64,000 nucleotides of DNA. It comes from Puffinus mauretanicus (lineage: Eukaryota; Chordata; Aves; Procellariiformes; Procellariidae). A program made the position numbers and the translations under genes. This document shows positions 1 through 10,588 of the stretch, piece by piece (position 1 is the stretch's first letter; every line of letters starts with the position of its first letter). A model generated the notes under the pieces. That model was not told the DNA's origin. It worked only from the letters and a program-made list of their open reading frames with translations, and made no database searches. The DNA is taken from positions 4,154,001-4,218,000 of the forward strand of contig JAJKFH010000374.1 of the NCBI GenBank assembly GCA_023333565.1, read 5' to 3'.

Positions 1-140
1 CCTTGGCTGGTGCAAACACTACTTAGCAACAACTAAAACATCAGTGTGTTATCAACGTTATTCTCATACTAAATCCAAAACACAGCACTATACCAGCTAT
101 TAGCAAGAAAATTACCTCTATCCCAGCCGAAACCAGGGTA
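1..140 (-). repeat. Endogenous retrovirus LTR, family A, partial (5' part of U3)
   Basis: This is the reverse complement of the beginning of an LTR, cut off by the window's left edge. It aligns by eye with the complete family A LTR at 51270-51782. Shared words include CCAAAACACAGCAC, the GCTA..AAGAAA(A/G)TTA stretch, a cluster of ATCA/TCAACG words, and the terminal AACCAGG that reads CCTGGTT on the minus strand. The outer terminus reads GGGTA rather than the GGACA seen in the other copy, so the LTR start is mutated and its exact end is uncertain by a few bases. Only about the first quarter of the LTR is present, so promoter and poly-A signals lie outside the window. Family assignment as an avian ERVL-type LTR rests on recognition, not on a search. 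Confidence 0.8.
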
Positions 141-143
141 TCG

Positions 144-923
144 TGTTAGAACTGAGTTGGGATGATTTATACAGAGGCTGAGAATGAAAAGGTTAAGGGA
201 GACCCTCCCGTTGAGTCATGAGGTTCAGAGTAGACCCAGCTAGATCTACCCCTAGTCCCAGACTGGTCAACAGTATATGTCTAAGGGATTATATGTGTTT
301 AGCATCAGTCTAAGGTTCATTCACAATCTTAAGATCAATCATAAGATTTTAGCAGACTATATTTGCTAGCAGATACTTCCATCAATTCATACACGCACAC
401 ACACGGATGCAAAGATAGATAAATATACAAAGATATACCTGTTAAAAATCCCCCTCGAGTTCAGTGAAATACTCACGTAAAATGTCTTGACATCCCTCAA
501 CGGGCGAAGGGTTGAGCCTCGAGGAGTATTGCAGCCCAGGTCCCGTGCCAGCCAGCGACGGTCCTCCACAGCCTTCTGCGGTCCAGGAGAGCTCAAAGAG
601 TCTCGCTTAGGACCACCATTTATAGGTGTGCAAGATGATTGACTTTAGTCATCTGTAAATTTCCATCCTGGCCACAGACCGAGGCGGTAGTGACTAAAAT
701 TCTGAAGGTTTCAGCGTTGTTACAGCTGAGCTACAACTCAGATAAGATGGCACCTGGGTCAGGCAGTGGCGGTACGTTCCCAGCCTCAGCCGTGCAGAGT
801 TTCTCATATGGTCAAGGAGCGCTCAACCGCCAGACTCAGTACACCAAGACCGAGGTTTCACGGGAGTTTCTGAGATCAACGAGCAGCCCAGGGAAAAGGG
901 CAGGGGGGGAATGCACCACCACA
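144..923 (-). repeat. Endogenous retrovirus LTR, family B, copy 1
   Basis: This copy aligns with the complete LTR at 5672-6631. Shared landmarks run in the same order: TATACCTGTTAAAAAT, CCCCTCGA, GGTTGAGC, GGTCCAGGAGAGCTCAAAG or a close variant, TTTATAGGT, TCATCTGTAAATTTCCATCC, and the end CACCACCACA at 914-923. Read on the minus strand it begins TGTGGTGGTGCATTC and ends ..AACA, a TG..CA pair of LTR termini. The TGTT at 144 matches the TGTT start of copy 2. The lowest part, roughly 148-277, aligns poorly with copy 2, so this copy belongs to a different subfamily or is recombinant. No convincing target-site duplication is visible: TATCG lies to the left and GCATG to the right. The left boundary is therefore less sure than the right one. 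No viral genes accompany it. Confidence 0.75.
619..624 (-). promoter_or_regulatory. TATA box of LTR B copy 1
   Basis: The plus-strand TTTATA reads TATAAA on the minus strand. It sits at the same place as the TATAAA of copy 2 at 6327-6332, in a block that is well conserved between the two LTRs. It would direct transcription leftward. Confidence 0.55.
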
Positions 924-3900
924 GCATGGAACTAGCAGGTACTTTAAATTTTCTCAAGCAGTCTACTTCATTATGTTGTGATCCTATTTCACAGAACAGA
1001 GAGGGGGTCTGATGAAGTTTGGAGAGAGTTTTGAAGTATCTTGCTGATATGCATGTTACCACGATCCTAACTTGACAGAGACTGCTCAGCTGTGTGCCAG
1101 AGGGTCTGAATTACCACCAACAGTTAATGAAGGTTCTGCTGCAGCTCCCATGGCACACACGCACTTTTTGAAGACCTGGATGGGATCATGACTTTCCAAA
1201 AGTCCACCATATGCGTTACAGTAAAAAAAACCCCAAAACCACAACAAATGGCCATGACTTCTGCAATGAACCAGAATTTTTAATGCCTCTCATCAGTATA
1301 TTCCTCACAAGTCTAAGGGTGCATAAGTCTTCAGGAGTCAGTACTGACCCCATTGCAGATTAAGATAGTCATGATTTGGTTTTGGCTTTCCTGTTTTATC
1401 ATTATTGCTGCAGATTTGCATGACCAGAGTTTCAAAGCATTTGTCTCAGTAGGCGTCATCTCTTGATTTCTCAGAAAAGGAGGAAAAAGGATATATCTTA
1501 TTTCACAACTGTTGATAGTGAATTTTTACGTGGTCATTCTGATTCCAAAGGGTGAACCCACATAACGAATGTATATGCCTTTTAGCTGATTCAGTGAAGT
1601 GATGCCAAAATTGTGGTTTATTAGTTGCTAGCAAACATGCTTTTGATAGTGACAGGCTGCAATTGTGATTTAATTGTGATCTCATATCTTGATGGTGAAC
1701 CGAACATCGAAACATGGTATCCCTTGTATGTGCAGACATGGCTAAATTTAGTGTCACAGTAGTGTCACAGCAGGCATGGTTTGGATCCCGGTCTCCATGT
1801 CCTATGGTGACCCTTCTACAAAGGTTGAATAAGCTTTAAGTGGTTTTACTATTAATTGTCATACAGTGCAATACCAATACCTAGGTAGTACAAAAGAAGG
1901 CACTTTAGAAATGCTGAAGTTATGCTGATGGGTAAACCAGTGACTGTACGTGGGAGGGTAGGGGAGGTGCTTGTAATGTGCCTGTAAAACACATCTGAAA
2001 TTTGATTCCACAGCTCTGACATGTCCCCAACACTGCCTCCTTTTTCAGCGTGTAAATGTAATAAGGAGCCTAAAATGTGGAAAATAAGAAGGTAGGTTAA
2101 GAGAGTAGAGCATGTATGCAGTTTAAAGTTAGTGTTAGAATAAAGAGAACCTAAGAGAAACTTAGCTACAGGGCAGTAAAGACACCCCATAAAGAGGGAG
2201 TGGATTATCAGGGAGAAAGGAAAACATGAGCTCTCCTTCCTGAACAAGGAATTCAGGTTCAGTATTAGTGAAAACGATTTCCCTTTCAGAATATTGAGAC
2301 TGCAGAAGAAGGCATTTAGTATAATTATAATAAATAGGAATATTTTTAGATGACCTAGTAATAGAGAGTTGTAATTGCAGATAAAGGACGCAAATAAGGC
2401 AAAGCAGAAAAGGAAAGCTGGGAGAAAAAACAAACCAAATGGAAAGAACTTGGTCATTAAGAAAGTGAAGACACAAGGCAAAAAGAGGAAGAGAGAAGAC
2501 GGAGACCGAGCCATACTTCACAGTCCCAGTGTTATGCACCGTATAATGATTTCTTCAAACTATGGTAGCAGCAGCCAGGACAGTTCAAGGAGGCAGGTGC
2601 GTGCAAGTGGTAGCCCACTGAGAGTGGTAACACAGAGTAGTCCTTTGCCTATACTGGAAAGGAGAGGAATTAGGTGCTGGGGTGCCATGCACTACCTGGA
2701 CTGCCGGTTTCCACTACCAAATGTTCTGTGGCGGCCGAGCAGCCTGGCTTTGGCTGCAGCTCTGAAGCAGGAGGCTGGCTTGTGCAGGGTGGTGGCCCTT
2801 TCCATAGACATCTACCTTCCCACCAGGGATCACTGCTGCTATTGTCACTCCAATGCCCTCACCGGATGGGAAGGGACAAAGGTGGCGTTGCTCAAGCTCT
2901 TGTGCTGACTCAGCATTCCCGATCTACTTTATTTTGCCTTTCAAATTTCAGTTTTTGTAGTTCTGCTGAAAAATCTTAAGCTAGTTTTAGCAGGGGGAGA
3001 GAAGGACTGTAAGTAAATTTTGCTGCAGCCATGTTGCACAAGAAGTTTGCTTTTGGAGAAAAAACCCATGTAATTTATTTTTCAACTTTTTAAAACTTCT
3101 ATCCTTCTTTTACGGCTGCTCTTTTTCCACTTCTTCACTCCTGTTCTAACTTCTTGCTGTTCCTTCTCTTCTCCTTTTTCCGCTTCTATATTTCTCCCAT
3201 GTTTTTACTTTCCATTTTTTTCCTCTTCAACATATTGCTCTTTTCTTCTCCCACTTCCTTCCCCCAGTTCCCTTCCTCCTCTGCTATATGCAGTAAATGA
3301 TATTTTTAACATTTCTCAGCACTGACTGCCTGGACTGTGAAGATTGAGGATTTGCTGGCAATAGGTAATCATGTCCTAAATTGCAAGTCAGCCTGCAGGT
3401 AGCTATTATGTTGATGAAACTTGGGTCTGGCACAGGTTGATTAGTAAGAAACAGTCCTTTTCTCTAACAGAATAAAGATACTTATTCCGACAGAACATTC
3501 CTCAAACAGCATCAGTCAAAAGTGTGAAACTCGGACTGTTCTGCACTATGTCCCAGGATCCTCACTCTCCCTGGCTATGCACGGTAGTGTCTCTCTTTAT
3601 CAGGACCTACCTATCTCTTTATTGAAACACTGGTAGAAAGGTAGGCTTTAGCTTCACTAAGAGGTTGTAGGGAAAGTGACTCAGATATAGATAGCAAATG
3701 GACCTGGAGATAAGTGAAAATATAGCAAATATGTCAGGGAATGGACAAAAGGTTATGGCTGATTTTTCCAAGTTCTTTTCTTGGCTCTGCTGTTGATATG
3801 TTGTGCTTCAGTTCTCCCACCTGTGAAATTTCTGATTTTTTTTCTTGTAAAGCTTTTCAAGCATTTGTGAGGCTCTTGAGCGAAAAGCTGAAATGTGAAA

Positions 3901-4431
3901 AGAGTTTAGTTTGTATCTTCACCAAGTTGCCAAGCAGATGGCCTCCACTTCTTTCCACTCACTTCCCATTCAGGTGAAGGGAAGTGTCTCCCTGAGGTTT
4001 GGGAGCATCCTTAATTTGGAGTTTGACCCCTTCCAAAGCACACACTGAGGGTGGGCTGTCCTACAAATAGCACAGCTACTGCCCATTCCAGGTTTAGTCT
4101 CCTCTGGACCTTTTCTGCTCAAGTATTGCTGTGCTGATCAGTAGAGAGACCTGCTGTATCTACTAAAGTTGAAACTTTAGAAATTGGAAAGGGAGGTGTC
4201 ACAGTTCTTAAACCATTAGGTTTACCTTTGCTACCTCATGCATCAGTAGATGCAGGCTGAACAGCAAGAACCTTGTACATATGGTAGTCCGACACTTAAA
4301 ACATATAGTTTTAATCTCAACGCAACTGATTTGATTTGTAATAGCAAGATTTTCCTTTAAACTTGCAAGAATTATCTCCCTGCAGGCCTGTTCAATGAAC
4401 AGCTCTATATCAAAGTGAGCCTCTTAATTTC
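924..4431. other. Unique DNA, no gene seen
   Basis: No exon, RNA gene or clear repeat was recognised here. The longest open frames (1852-2514 on the minus strand and 2375-2908 on the plus strand) overlap each other on opposite strands. The minus one encodes a Phe/Leu-rich low-complexity product that mirrors a purine-rich plus strand, which is typical of chance. A strongly pyrimidine-rich stretch runs from about 3094 to 3290. If the two family B LTRs were the ends of one provirus this interval would hold gag and pol, but nothing of that kind is present. Confidence 0.6.
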
Positions 4432-4453
4432 TTTTTTTTTTTTTTTTTTTTTT
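4432..4453. repeat. Poly-T tract of 22 bases
   Basis: This is an uninterrupted run of 22 T, followed by GTCTG. No LINE or SINE body was recognised beside it, so it is annotated as a mononucleotide repeat rather than a retroposon tail. Confidence 0.95.
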
Positions 4454-5666
4454 GTCTGTTCATTATCCTAAACAAAGACTTCTGTTCCCATCAAGCCTTG
4501 TTTGGTTTTATTCTGTTTGAGGCTCTATATCTATTAGGTTGAGCAGAGCCACAGGAGATAGAAGTGAGAGCATACCATACATGGTATATAGAGTTTATGT
4601 GGGAGAGGATGGCCCAGTGGAAAGAATCTTGGATATTTTATTTCATCCTCCTCTTGACTGTGCTGCGAAAATGAGTTTGTCATTAAGTGCATATGGCACC
4701 AGACATCCTAGTCGGGGAGGACTGATGCTGCATTCACAGTGCCCTCTCTGACACCTAGCCAGGCTGACTGCAAGCTCTGCCCGATGGTGCCATGGTCCTG
4801 ATTGTGCCTCATGTACAAATTAGCTGTGGCAGCACATCGCATGTTCCCGGCAGGCCTGGCAGTCTCCAGCTGACCTCCCTGTCAACCTGCTGCTTAGCAT
4901 CCCCCATTGCCTTCCTTGAAACAAGTCCATCAGTCAAAAATTATATTTGTTTGAAAAAGAGGATCTTCATAAAGTTGTGGAAAGGCATGAGAATACAACT
5001 TTGCTTTTGTTTTTCTTCTACAAGAAACCTACCCATGTTGTATAATCCCTTTAACATTGCTCAGAGCTATTCAAATTGTTTTAGATGCTTAAGAAAAATC
5101 TTTTGTTTCTCTAATCATTTTAAGAAAAGTAAAGAAAGAAAATGAACTAACCTATTGTCCATCAGTCTTGCTGTTCAGTACTGGCTTTGCTTTTGATAGT
5201 AGTTTATCCTTTATTTCAATATCAGGTTATGAAGTTTCTATTCAAACCAGCTGGGGGTACTTACAGAGAACAGTCTAACTGGCATGGACTGGAGGCTGGT
5301 CTCTTTTGCAAATATCCAAGCCGTCTTCCACTAGTCTGATTTCTTACCCCTATAGGTAGGAAATTGAGGACAGAATATGGCATGGTGTGTGAGCCCAGCA
5401 AATCTAATGCTTCTTTGCTGCAGTTACTGTGAAAAATCATATTACATTTCACTAAAATAATTGACCACTTCATTATTAAATTTGGAAACTGTGATTCTCA
5501 TGGGGATTCTTCCATTAGATTTTTGCGCCTATTTGTTTTGAGCTGGGTATTTGAGTCCTGGCAAAACTCTGAATTAATGAAAGAGGAGGTTGCTGTGCTC
5601 TCATGCGGGATTGGAGTATCTGTGGATGCTGCAGGTCATATCCCAAGTGCAGTGGGAGGGTGGTGG
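4454..5666. other. Unique DNA, no gene seen
   Basis: Nothing is recognised between the poly-T tract and the second family B LTR. The open frame at 4792-5145 gives an unrecognised 117-residue product without domain-like motifs. Confidence 0.55.
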
Positions 5667-5671
5667 GGGAC
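5667..5671. other. Target-site duplication, left copy (GGGAC)
   Basis: This five-base direct repeat immediately precedes the TG of the LTR at 5672. It is identical to the five bases that follow the LTR at 6632-6636. Confidence 0.85.
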
Positions 5672-6326
5672 TGTTGCGAATGAGTGGTTTAGAGACTGCT
5701 TAAAGAATCACCATCAAAGATATTAGCAGAAAGTGATTTTAATAGAGATTTATAAAGGTGCGACCTAACAGAATTCGATGGCAAGGTTCATTTTATTACT
5801 TAATACACGGATGAAACATATAAAGGAAAATCATCTAAGGGTTTATATTTCAGGGACTATATGTGTTTGGCAGCAGTCTAGGTTTCATTCACAATTTAGC
5901 AACACTTAATTATCAACTAATCATTTACAAACTTTAGTAACGCTTAATCATTAACTCAATATTTGCAAAGTGAGTTAGTAAGTCTACTACAATCACAACT
6001 TAATTACAGATTATGCTTACTATCAGTTCACACACACAGAGAAATATATATACATATATATATAAAAAAACCATACAGAAGGTATACCTGTTAAAAATTC
6101 CCCTCGATTTCAGTGAAGAAATATTCACGTCGAATGTCTAGGCATTCCCTCTTAACGAGTGAAAGGGTTGAGCTTCGAAGGGGACTCAGCCCAGGACCCA
6201 ACGGTCCTCCGAATATTGCAGGCCTGAAAGACGGCAAGCTCCGAGAGGCGTCCCACTCAGAGGGAGATGCTGAGCGCAGCCTGCTGCAGTCCAGGAGAGC
6301 TCAAAGGGCCTCCCTTAGGACCACTG

Positions 6327-6332
6327 TTTATA
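6327..6332 (-). promoter_or_regulatory. TATA box of LTR B copy 2
   Basis: TATAAA on the minus strand, conserved in position with copy 1 and about 300 bases from the LTR's 5' end, which is a usual U3/R spacing. Activity is not implied. Confidence 0.55.
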
Positions 6333-6562
6333 GGTTCGCAAGGTGGTTGGCTTTAGTCATCTGTAAATTTCCATCCTGGCCACAGTCCCAGGTGGTAATT
6401 ACTAAAAAATTCTCAAGGTTTCGGTGGTGTTCTACTGGACACCTGGGCCAGGCAGTAGGAGTATGTTCCCAGCCTCAGCTATGCAGAGTTTCTGACACAG
6501 TCAAGGAGTGCTCAACTGCCAGACTTCAATACACCAAGGCTGAGGTTTCATGGAAATTTCTG

Positions 6563-6596
6563 AGATCAACAAGCAGCCCAGATCAACAAGTGGCCC
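6563..6596. repeat. 17-bp tandem duplication inside LTR B copy 2
   Basis: Two adjacent 17-base units, AGATCAACAAGCAGCCC and AGATCAACAAGTGGCCC, differ by two bases. Copy 1 has a single unit at the corresponding place (about 872-888), so this is a local duplication within copy 2 or its subfamily. Confidence 0.85.
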
Positions 6597-6631
6597 AGAG
6601 AAGAAAGGGGGGATATGAATGCACCACCACA

Positions 6632-6636
6632 GGGAC
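6632..6636. other. Target-site duplication, right copy (GGGAC)
   Basis: These are the five bases following the CA terminus of the LTR, identical to 5667-5671. Confidence 0.85.
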
Positions 6637-9600
6637 CATCACAAGGATAACAGAGCTTTGCAAGCACTGTGGCAGAGCTGTTATGAAGGAAGCTTGTTCT
6701 TCATTCTCATTGTTTCTGTTCAATGCAATTACCAGTTATTTCTACTAGATGTTGGAATGACTCCTAACCTATGGAAAAATCTGAACTCCCCACGTCCCTT
6801 CCCTCAGCAATGTTGCAAGTCCTTCAGCTCCCTTCCCCTAATCCCATCACACAAACAGAGGCACAGATGTCCATACTAAAGGCTGTAAATTTTCTTTTGT
6901 CTTTCCTTTAAGCTGTCTCAGGATTTATTAATTTCTAAGAGGAGGGATATGTGCCCCTTATTAGCATCCAGGATTGTAAAGACTAACTTCTTTGTAACAT
7001 AGACTAAATGAGATCTGAAGGGGTTGGCACACAGCCTCATCTCTTGCTCTCTGTCTGTGTCTTCCACCCTCATTTGCTTTATATATAAAATAAAAATGTC
7101 AACTGACTCAGAGACAAACTGTGATCGGCATTTCTTGCGTCTCTATAAAAGCTGCCTTGATTATTCATCAGGGCACACCGAGTGCAGGGAGAGAAGTGAT
7201 GACATGTCACTCGTGTGTAAGCACCTAGCACGTTCCCTTTGAAGTTAACATTGAGTCAAAGTCCCCACCAGCCCTGGAGCTTAGAATCAACTCTTAACTG
7301 TAAAAAATATTTTTAAAAAGTAGTGTATATTGATGACAAGATGGAGGGGGGGAGCACTGTATTGGCAAACAAGAGGGAGGATTTGAAGAGCAAGGGGGGT
7401 TAGGGTAGCTAGGCTCGCAGGGCTGTAGGAAGTTTGTTGCCTTTCATTGTCTTGATTTTTGGCTGATTTCTTCTGACATTAGTTACAGCATTGGGTTTTT
7501 CATGTTTATTACTGCCAGTTCAAAATAAAAATGAAAAGACGACTCAGAAGGAACAGATCCTGTTACTATAGATGGCTAGATTGGTACTTATTATATTTAT
7601 CTCATTTCTGAGCTCAAACTGCTTCTTGTCTATTCCTCGCCCTAAAAAATTTAAGTCCTCTATGGCAAAGTCATGGAACAGCCACACCCTGTCAAACTTA
7701 GTGTTGTAAAAGCTCTCCATCAATCAGTCATCCAAATGTCACTGTGTAAACATCGTGACACTACAACTCACCCATGGGCAGCAGAATGCTGTTATCCACT
7801 CACTAAATTATATAGTATAGCACCTCTCCTTCTGGCACAGAAATAGCACAACCAACCTTTAGCTATTGAGGTTGATACCAACAAATTTTTGGCCATCTCC
7901 CTCCGTGGTTATCATTATGCTTCACACTGTAATCAATGAGAACTTTGCAATGACTAGTTATCAGGTAGTGGAAAAATGTGGGTGGATTTTTAGTGTCACA
8001 ACTTTGGGAGGAAGATGAAATTACTTGCATATGTATACAGCATTCAAAATGGGAAAAGGAAGTGGTAGTGATTTCCAGTAGTGAAGGTGCTGATCCTGCT
8101 TAAAAATTACTGAGTTTTCTTGGATGTGGCTGTTCTTTCCATTTGAAAAACAATGAATTCTTCAGAATAGTATCACTGCTTGAGAGTTTAAAAATCTTGC
8201 TCTTGGATATTAAATTTGCTGCTTAATACAAAAACCATTTGTAAATACTTTTTAAATTAAAGCACTGAGTGTGACTACCGCTATATGTGGGGTCAGATTA
8301 CTTCTTTCCTGTAGGTATTTGTAAAAACATTTCTCTATTTTGTAGGTTTTATAGACTTTAATGTGTGTGTAATCATGCAGTCATCTATCTTAGAAAGCTA
8401 TTTATGAAGAGTGATTTAGCATTTGCTGCTTATCACTCCCCTATTTAAAAAGTTTTATTCCTCTAGTCAGGAACTGGAAACAATACTGTGCTACCACTTG
8501 CGCACTGTGAATAGGGAATAATTGAAGTGAGCAGCTCGCAAGTGTTCTGGAGGCGGAAATGTGCTCAAACGAACTATTTGGCGGATGTTTCTGAATAACA
8601 AATCCATTCACAGAAATCTGGTTCAGCCCATGAAGAATAAAAAGGGGCCAAAATTGCATGGATTTTTATTCTCGGTGAATTATTTATCTAGCCATAACCA
8701 TTATTATTTAATATTTTATGCATAGTACTGATGATAAAATTCTTAGCAAAAGTGAGTTAGAAACGCCGCCTTCAGCAGAGAGTGTACAACCTATGTTGGT
8801 CATAAGAAAGAGTGGGTGATAAGGCAGAGCTGTGCTGTTGCGTGTTTCCACATGTGCATCAGAACCTTGTAGTTTGTACCAGTAAGGAACCCTCTGGCTG
8901 CATATAGGTATGTATTCCAAGAAAAAAATTGAGCTATGAAATGACAATGCAGGTTTTTAACTATTTACCTCTACCTCAGAAAGACTGGGAAGGCTGGGGT
9001 TTGAAATTTGGTCACGATAAATACACAGCTGTGTAGATGCCTTCAGCAGTGTTTGCTTTCTGCTTATGTTGACAACGGAAATAGATCCCAAACCCCTTGA
9101 ATTTGAATTTGGTAGCAAGGATTCAGAAGCTTGGAGGCTCATCGTTACCACAGATGAACCAGTATCACTCAAAAAACTTGTCATCAAAATCTGCTCCACT
9201 GCATTTCCAGTGCTTTCTAGTTTCATCTGTGCCATATATATGTAAAGGGTGCTTTGGCGCTTCACCAAAAGGAGCAGAAGTTACAGAGGTAGTTGCAAAA
9301 ATAATGTAGTTTGTAAGGGTTTTTGTAAAGAACTTTTTCCTACCTTGTAAACCTCTTTAAAGAATCTGGTTTACTGAATTTGGAAAATTAATCTGTTATT
9401 TGTCCCAAATATGACACCTGTTCTACATGGTTAAATTCCATTCTTTGTTGCAACTTTTGAAAGGTAAGCTCAAGTGAAAATTGAAGTCCTATGTTTTCAT
9501 ATGACTTCACAAAATTGTTTTTAGTTCAGATCGTACTTTGGATGACTTTGTAACTGCAGCAACGGTAACATTATGAGCTGAGAGCTGAAAGGGGCTGAGG

Positions 9601-9640
9601 TGGGATGGTTTTTCAAAAGAAAAGCCTATTTTCCAGAAGC
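6637..9640. other. Unique DNA, no gene seen
   Basis: This is AT-rich DNA without a recognisable exon or repeat. Several short open frames (8441-8659, 8708-8947 and 8957-9268, minus strand) are all about 100 codons or fewer. They show no family signature and no paired splice signals that I could connect. Confidence 0.55.
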
Positions 9641-9642
9641 TG

Positions 9643-9675
9643 ACGTTACATTAACGTTACATCAACGTTACATCT
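9643..9675. repeat. Three tandem 11-bp units
   Basis: Three contiguous units, ACGTTACATTA, ACGTTACATCA and ACGTTACATCT, share the core ACGTTACAT. With the preceding TG the first unit gives TGACGTTA, one base off a cAMP-response element. CpG dinucleotides are retained in all three units within CpG-poor surroundings. Confidence 0.9.
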
Positions 9676-10076
9676 CTTAGTTGAGAAGACGACTTTGGCT
9701 TGTGAACTTAGCGTAAAGTCTCACCAGTTGTCTGAGAGTGCATTTTTAATTTAGAAACTTAATGATTGTAATTGTTTCCATCACTAACAAATTTGCTGAA
9801 GAAAAAGGTGTAACAGTGATAAGATCGTGTCACTGGATGAATGACATTAATGAAAAACTCTAGTAAGATTAGCCTTATATTCCGGGAGATAAGTGGTTGT
9901 GGGTAAAACCTTGAGGGGTGCCTGTTTCCAAATTCTCTCATGTTTTGGTACTGCGATTTATGTCCAGTCTCTGTGATCTGAGAATGGGTATTTTTACTCA
10001 TGCTGTAGCCAAATTCTTCTTTTCATTACCATCTATGAATTCTAGTGAATTTAATGGGAGTGATAGAAGAATAATT

Positions 10077-10164
10077 GGGGGGGGCAAGGAAAAAAGATTT
10101 CCACCCTGGGGGTGGGGGTGGGGGGAAGAGAAGGAAAAAAGAAAAAAAAAAAAAAAAGAAGAAA
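10077..10164. repeat. G-run cluster followed by a long purine tract
   Basis: There is a run of eight G at 10077-10084, then runs of 5, 5 and 6 G at 10108-10125 separated by single T. A 45-base uninterrupted purine stretch follows at 10120-10164 and includes 16 A at 10142-10157. The three close G-runs plus the upstream run could form a G-quadruplex, and the purine strand could form a triplex. Both are inferences from composition. Confidence 0.85.
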
Positions 10165-10571
10165 TTACTTCATGGAGCAGAGCTTGGCATTAATGCTTAA
10201 ACAGATGGCTGTGATGATAGGACTGCAGGCACCAGCAAGTCAGGATAGAGCGGACAGAGAATATTTGGTTTGTACATGTGCATGATAAGTGGGAGCAGTC
10301 ACATCGCTTGTTCTTTTTATAATGTGAGTCATGACAAAATTACTTTAGCTTTCAGTAATTTGAAAGAGAATGAGGGGAAGAAAACACTTGGCATCTGCAA
10401 TTTAATGCTTTTAACTGGAGAAAGAGAGCTAAGCTAATACTCAAGTGTTTCAGGTGTCGCAGGCAGACTCTAATATACCCACAGGGTAGTTAAAGACTTA
10501 AAGACTCCTTGGAGAAACCTCACAGCCACCTCATTCTCGCCTCATCACGACAGCCTCACTTCCCACAGCTT
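10165..10571. other. Unique DNA, no gene seen
   Basis: No recognisable feature lies between the two A-rich tracts. Confidence 0.5.
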
Positions 10572-10588
10572 AAAAAAAAAAAAAAAAA
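10572..10588. repeat. Poly-A tract of 17 bases
   Basis: Seventeen A, then G and six more A. No retroposon body is recognised upstream. A further A/C-rich low-complexity stretch lies at about 11045-11110. Confidence 0.9.

Larger units (their letters stand above)
5672..6631 (-). repeat. Solo LTR, family B, copy 2 (complete, 960 bp)
   Basis: This is a complete LTR on the minus strand. It starts TGTGGTGGTGCATTC at 6631 and ends CGCAACA at 5672, so both termini are TG..CA. It is flanked on both sides by the same five bases, GGGAC. Internal landmarks shared with copy 1 include the TATAAA box (6327-6332), a GC-rich stretch of about 150 bases downstream of it that may be R/U5, and a conserved U3 half (6340-6631). 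The intact duplication and the absence of internal viral sequence on either side mean this is a solo LTR left by LTR-LTR recombination, not one end of a provirus. A five-base duplication fits ERVL-like integration. An open frame covering 6113-6748 simply crosses the LTR and is not a gene. The exact repeat-library family is not known to me. Confidence 0.88.

Noticed and set aside
1852..2514. 220-codon minus-strand frame with many Phe and Leu, membrane-protein-like
   Set aside because: It mirrors a purine-rich plus strand, which automatically gives Phe/Leu/Ser codons in antisense. An overlapping frame exists on the same strand and a 177-codon frame on the other.
4432..4453. 22-T tract as the reverse poly-A tail of a processed pseudogene
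   Set aside because: No cDNA-like open frame or target duplication was found in the DNA to its right.
144..6631. The two same-orientation family B LTRs as the ends of one provirus with a 4.7-kb interior
   Set aside because: Copy 2 has its own duplication on both sides. The interior next to the LTRs shows no polypurine tract or primer-binding site, there are no gag/pol-like frames, and the LTRs differ far more than two LTRs of one provirus should.
6113..6748. 211-codon plus-strand open frame
   Set aside because: It crosses the antisense strand of the family B LTR and its 3' boundary; the product has no family resemblance.
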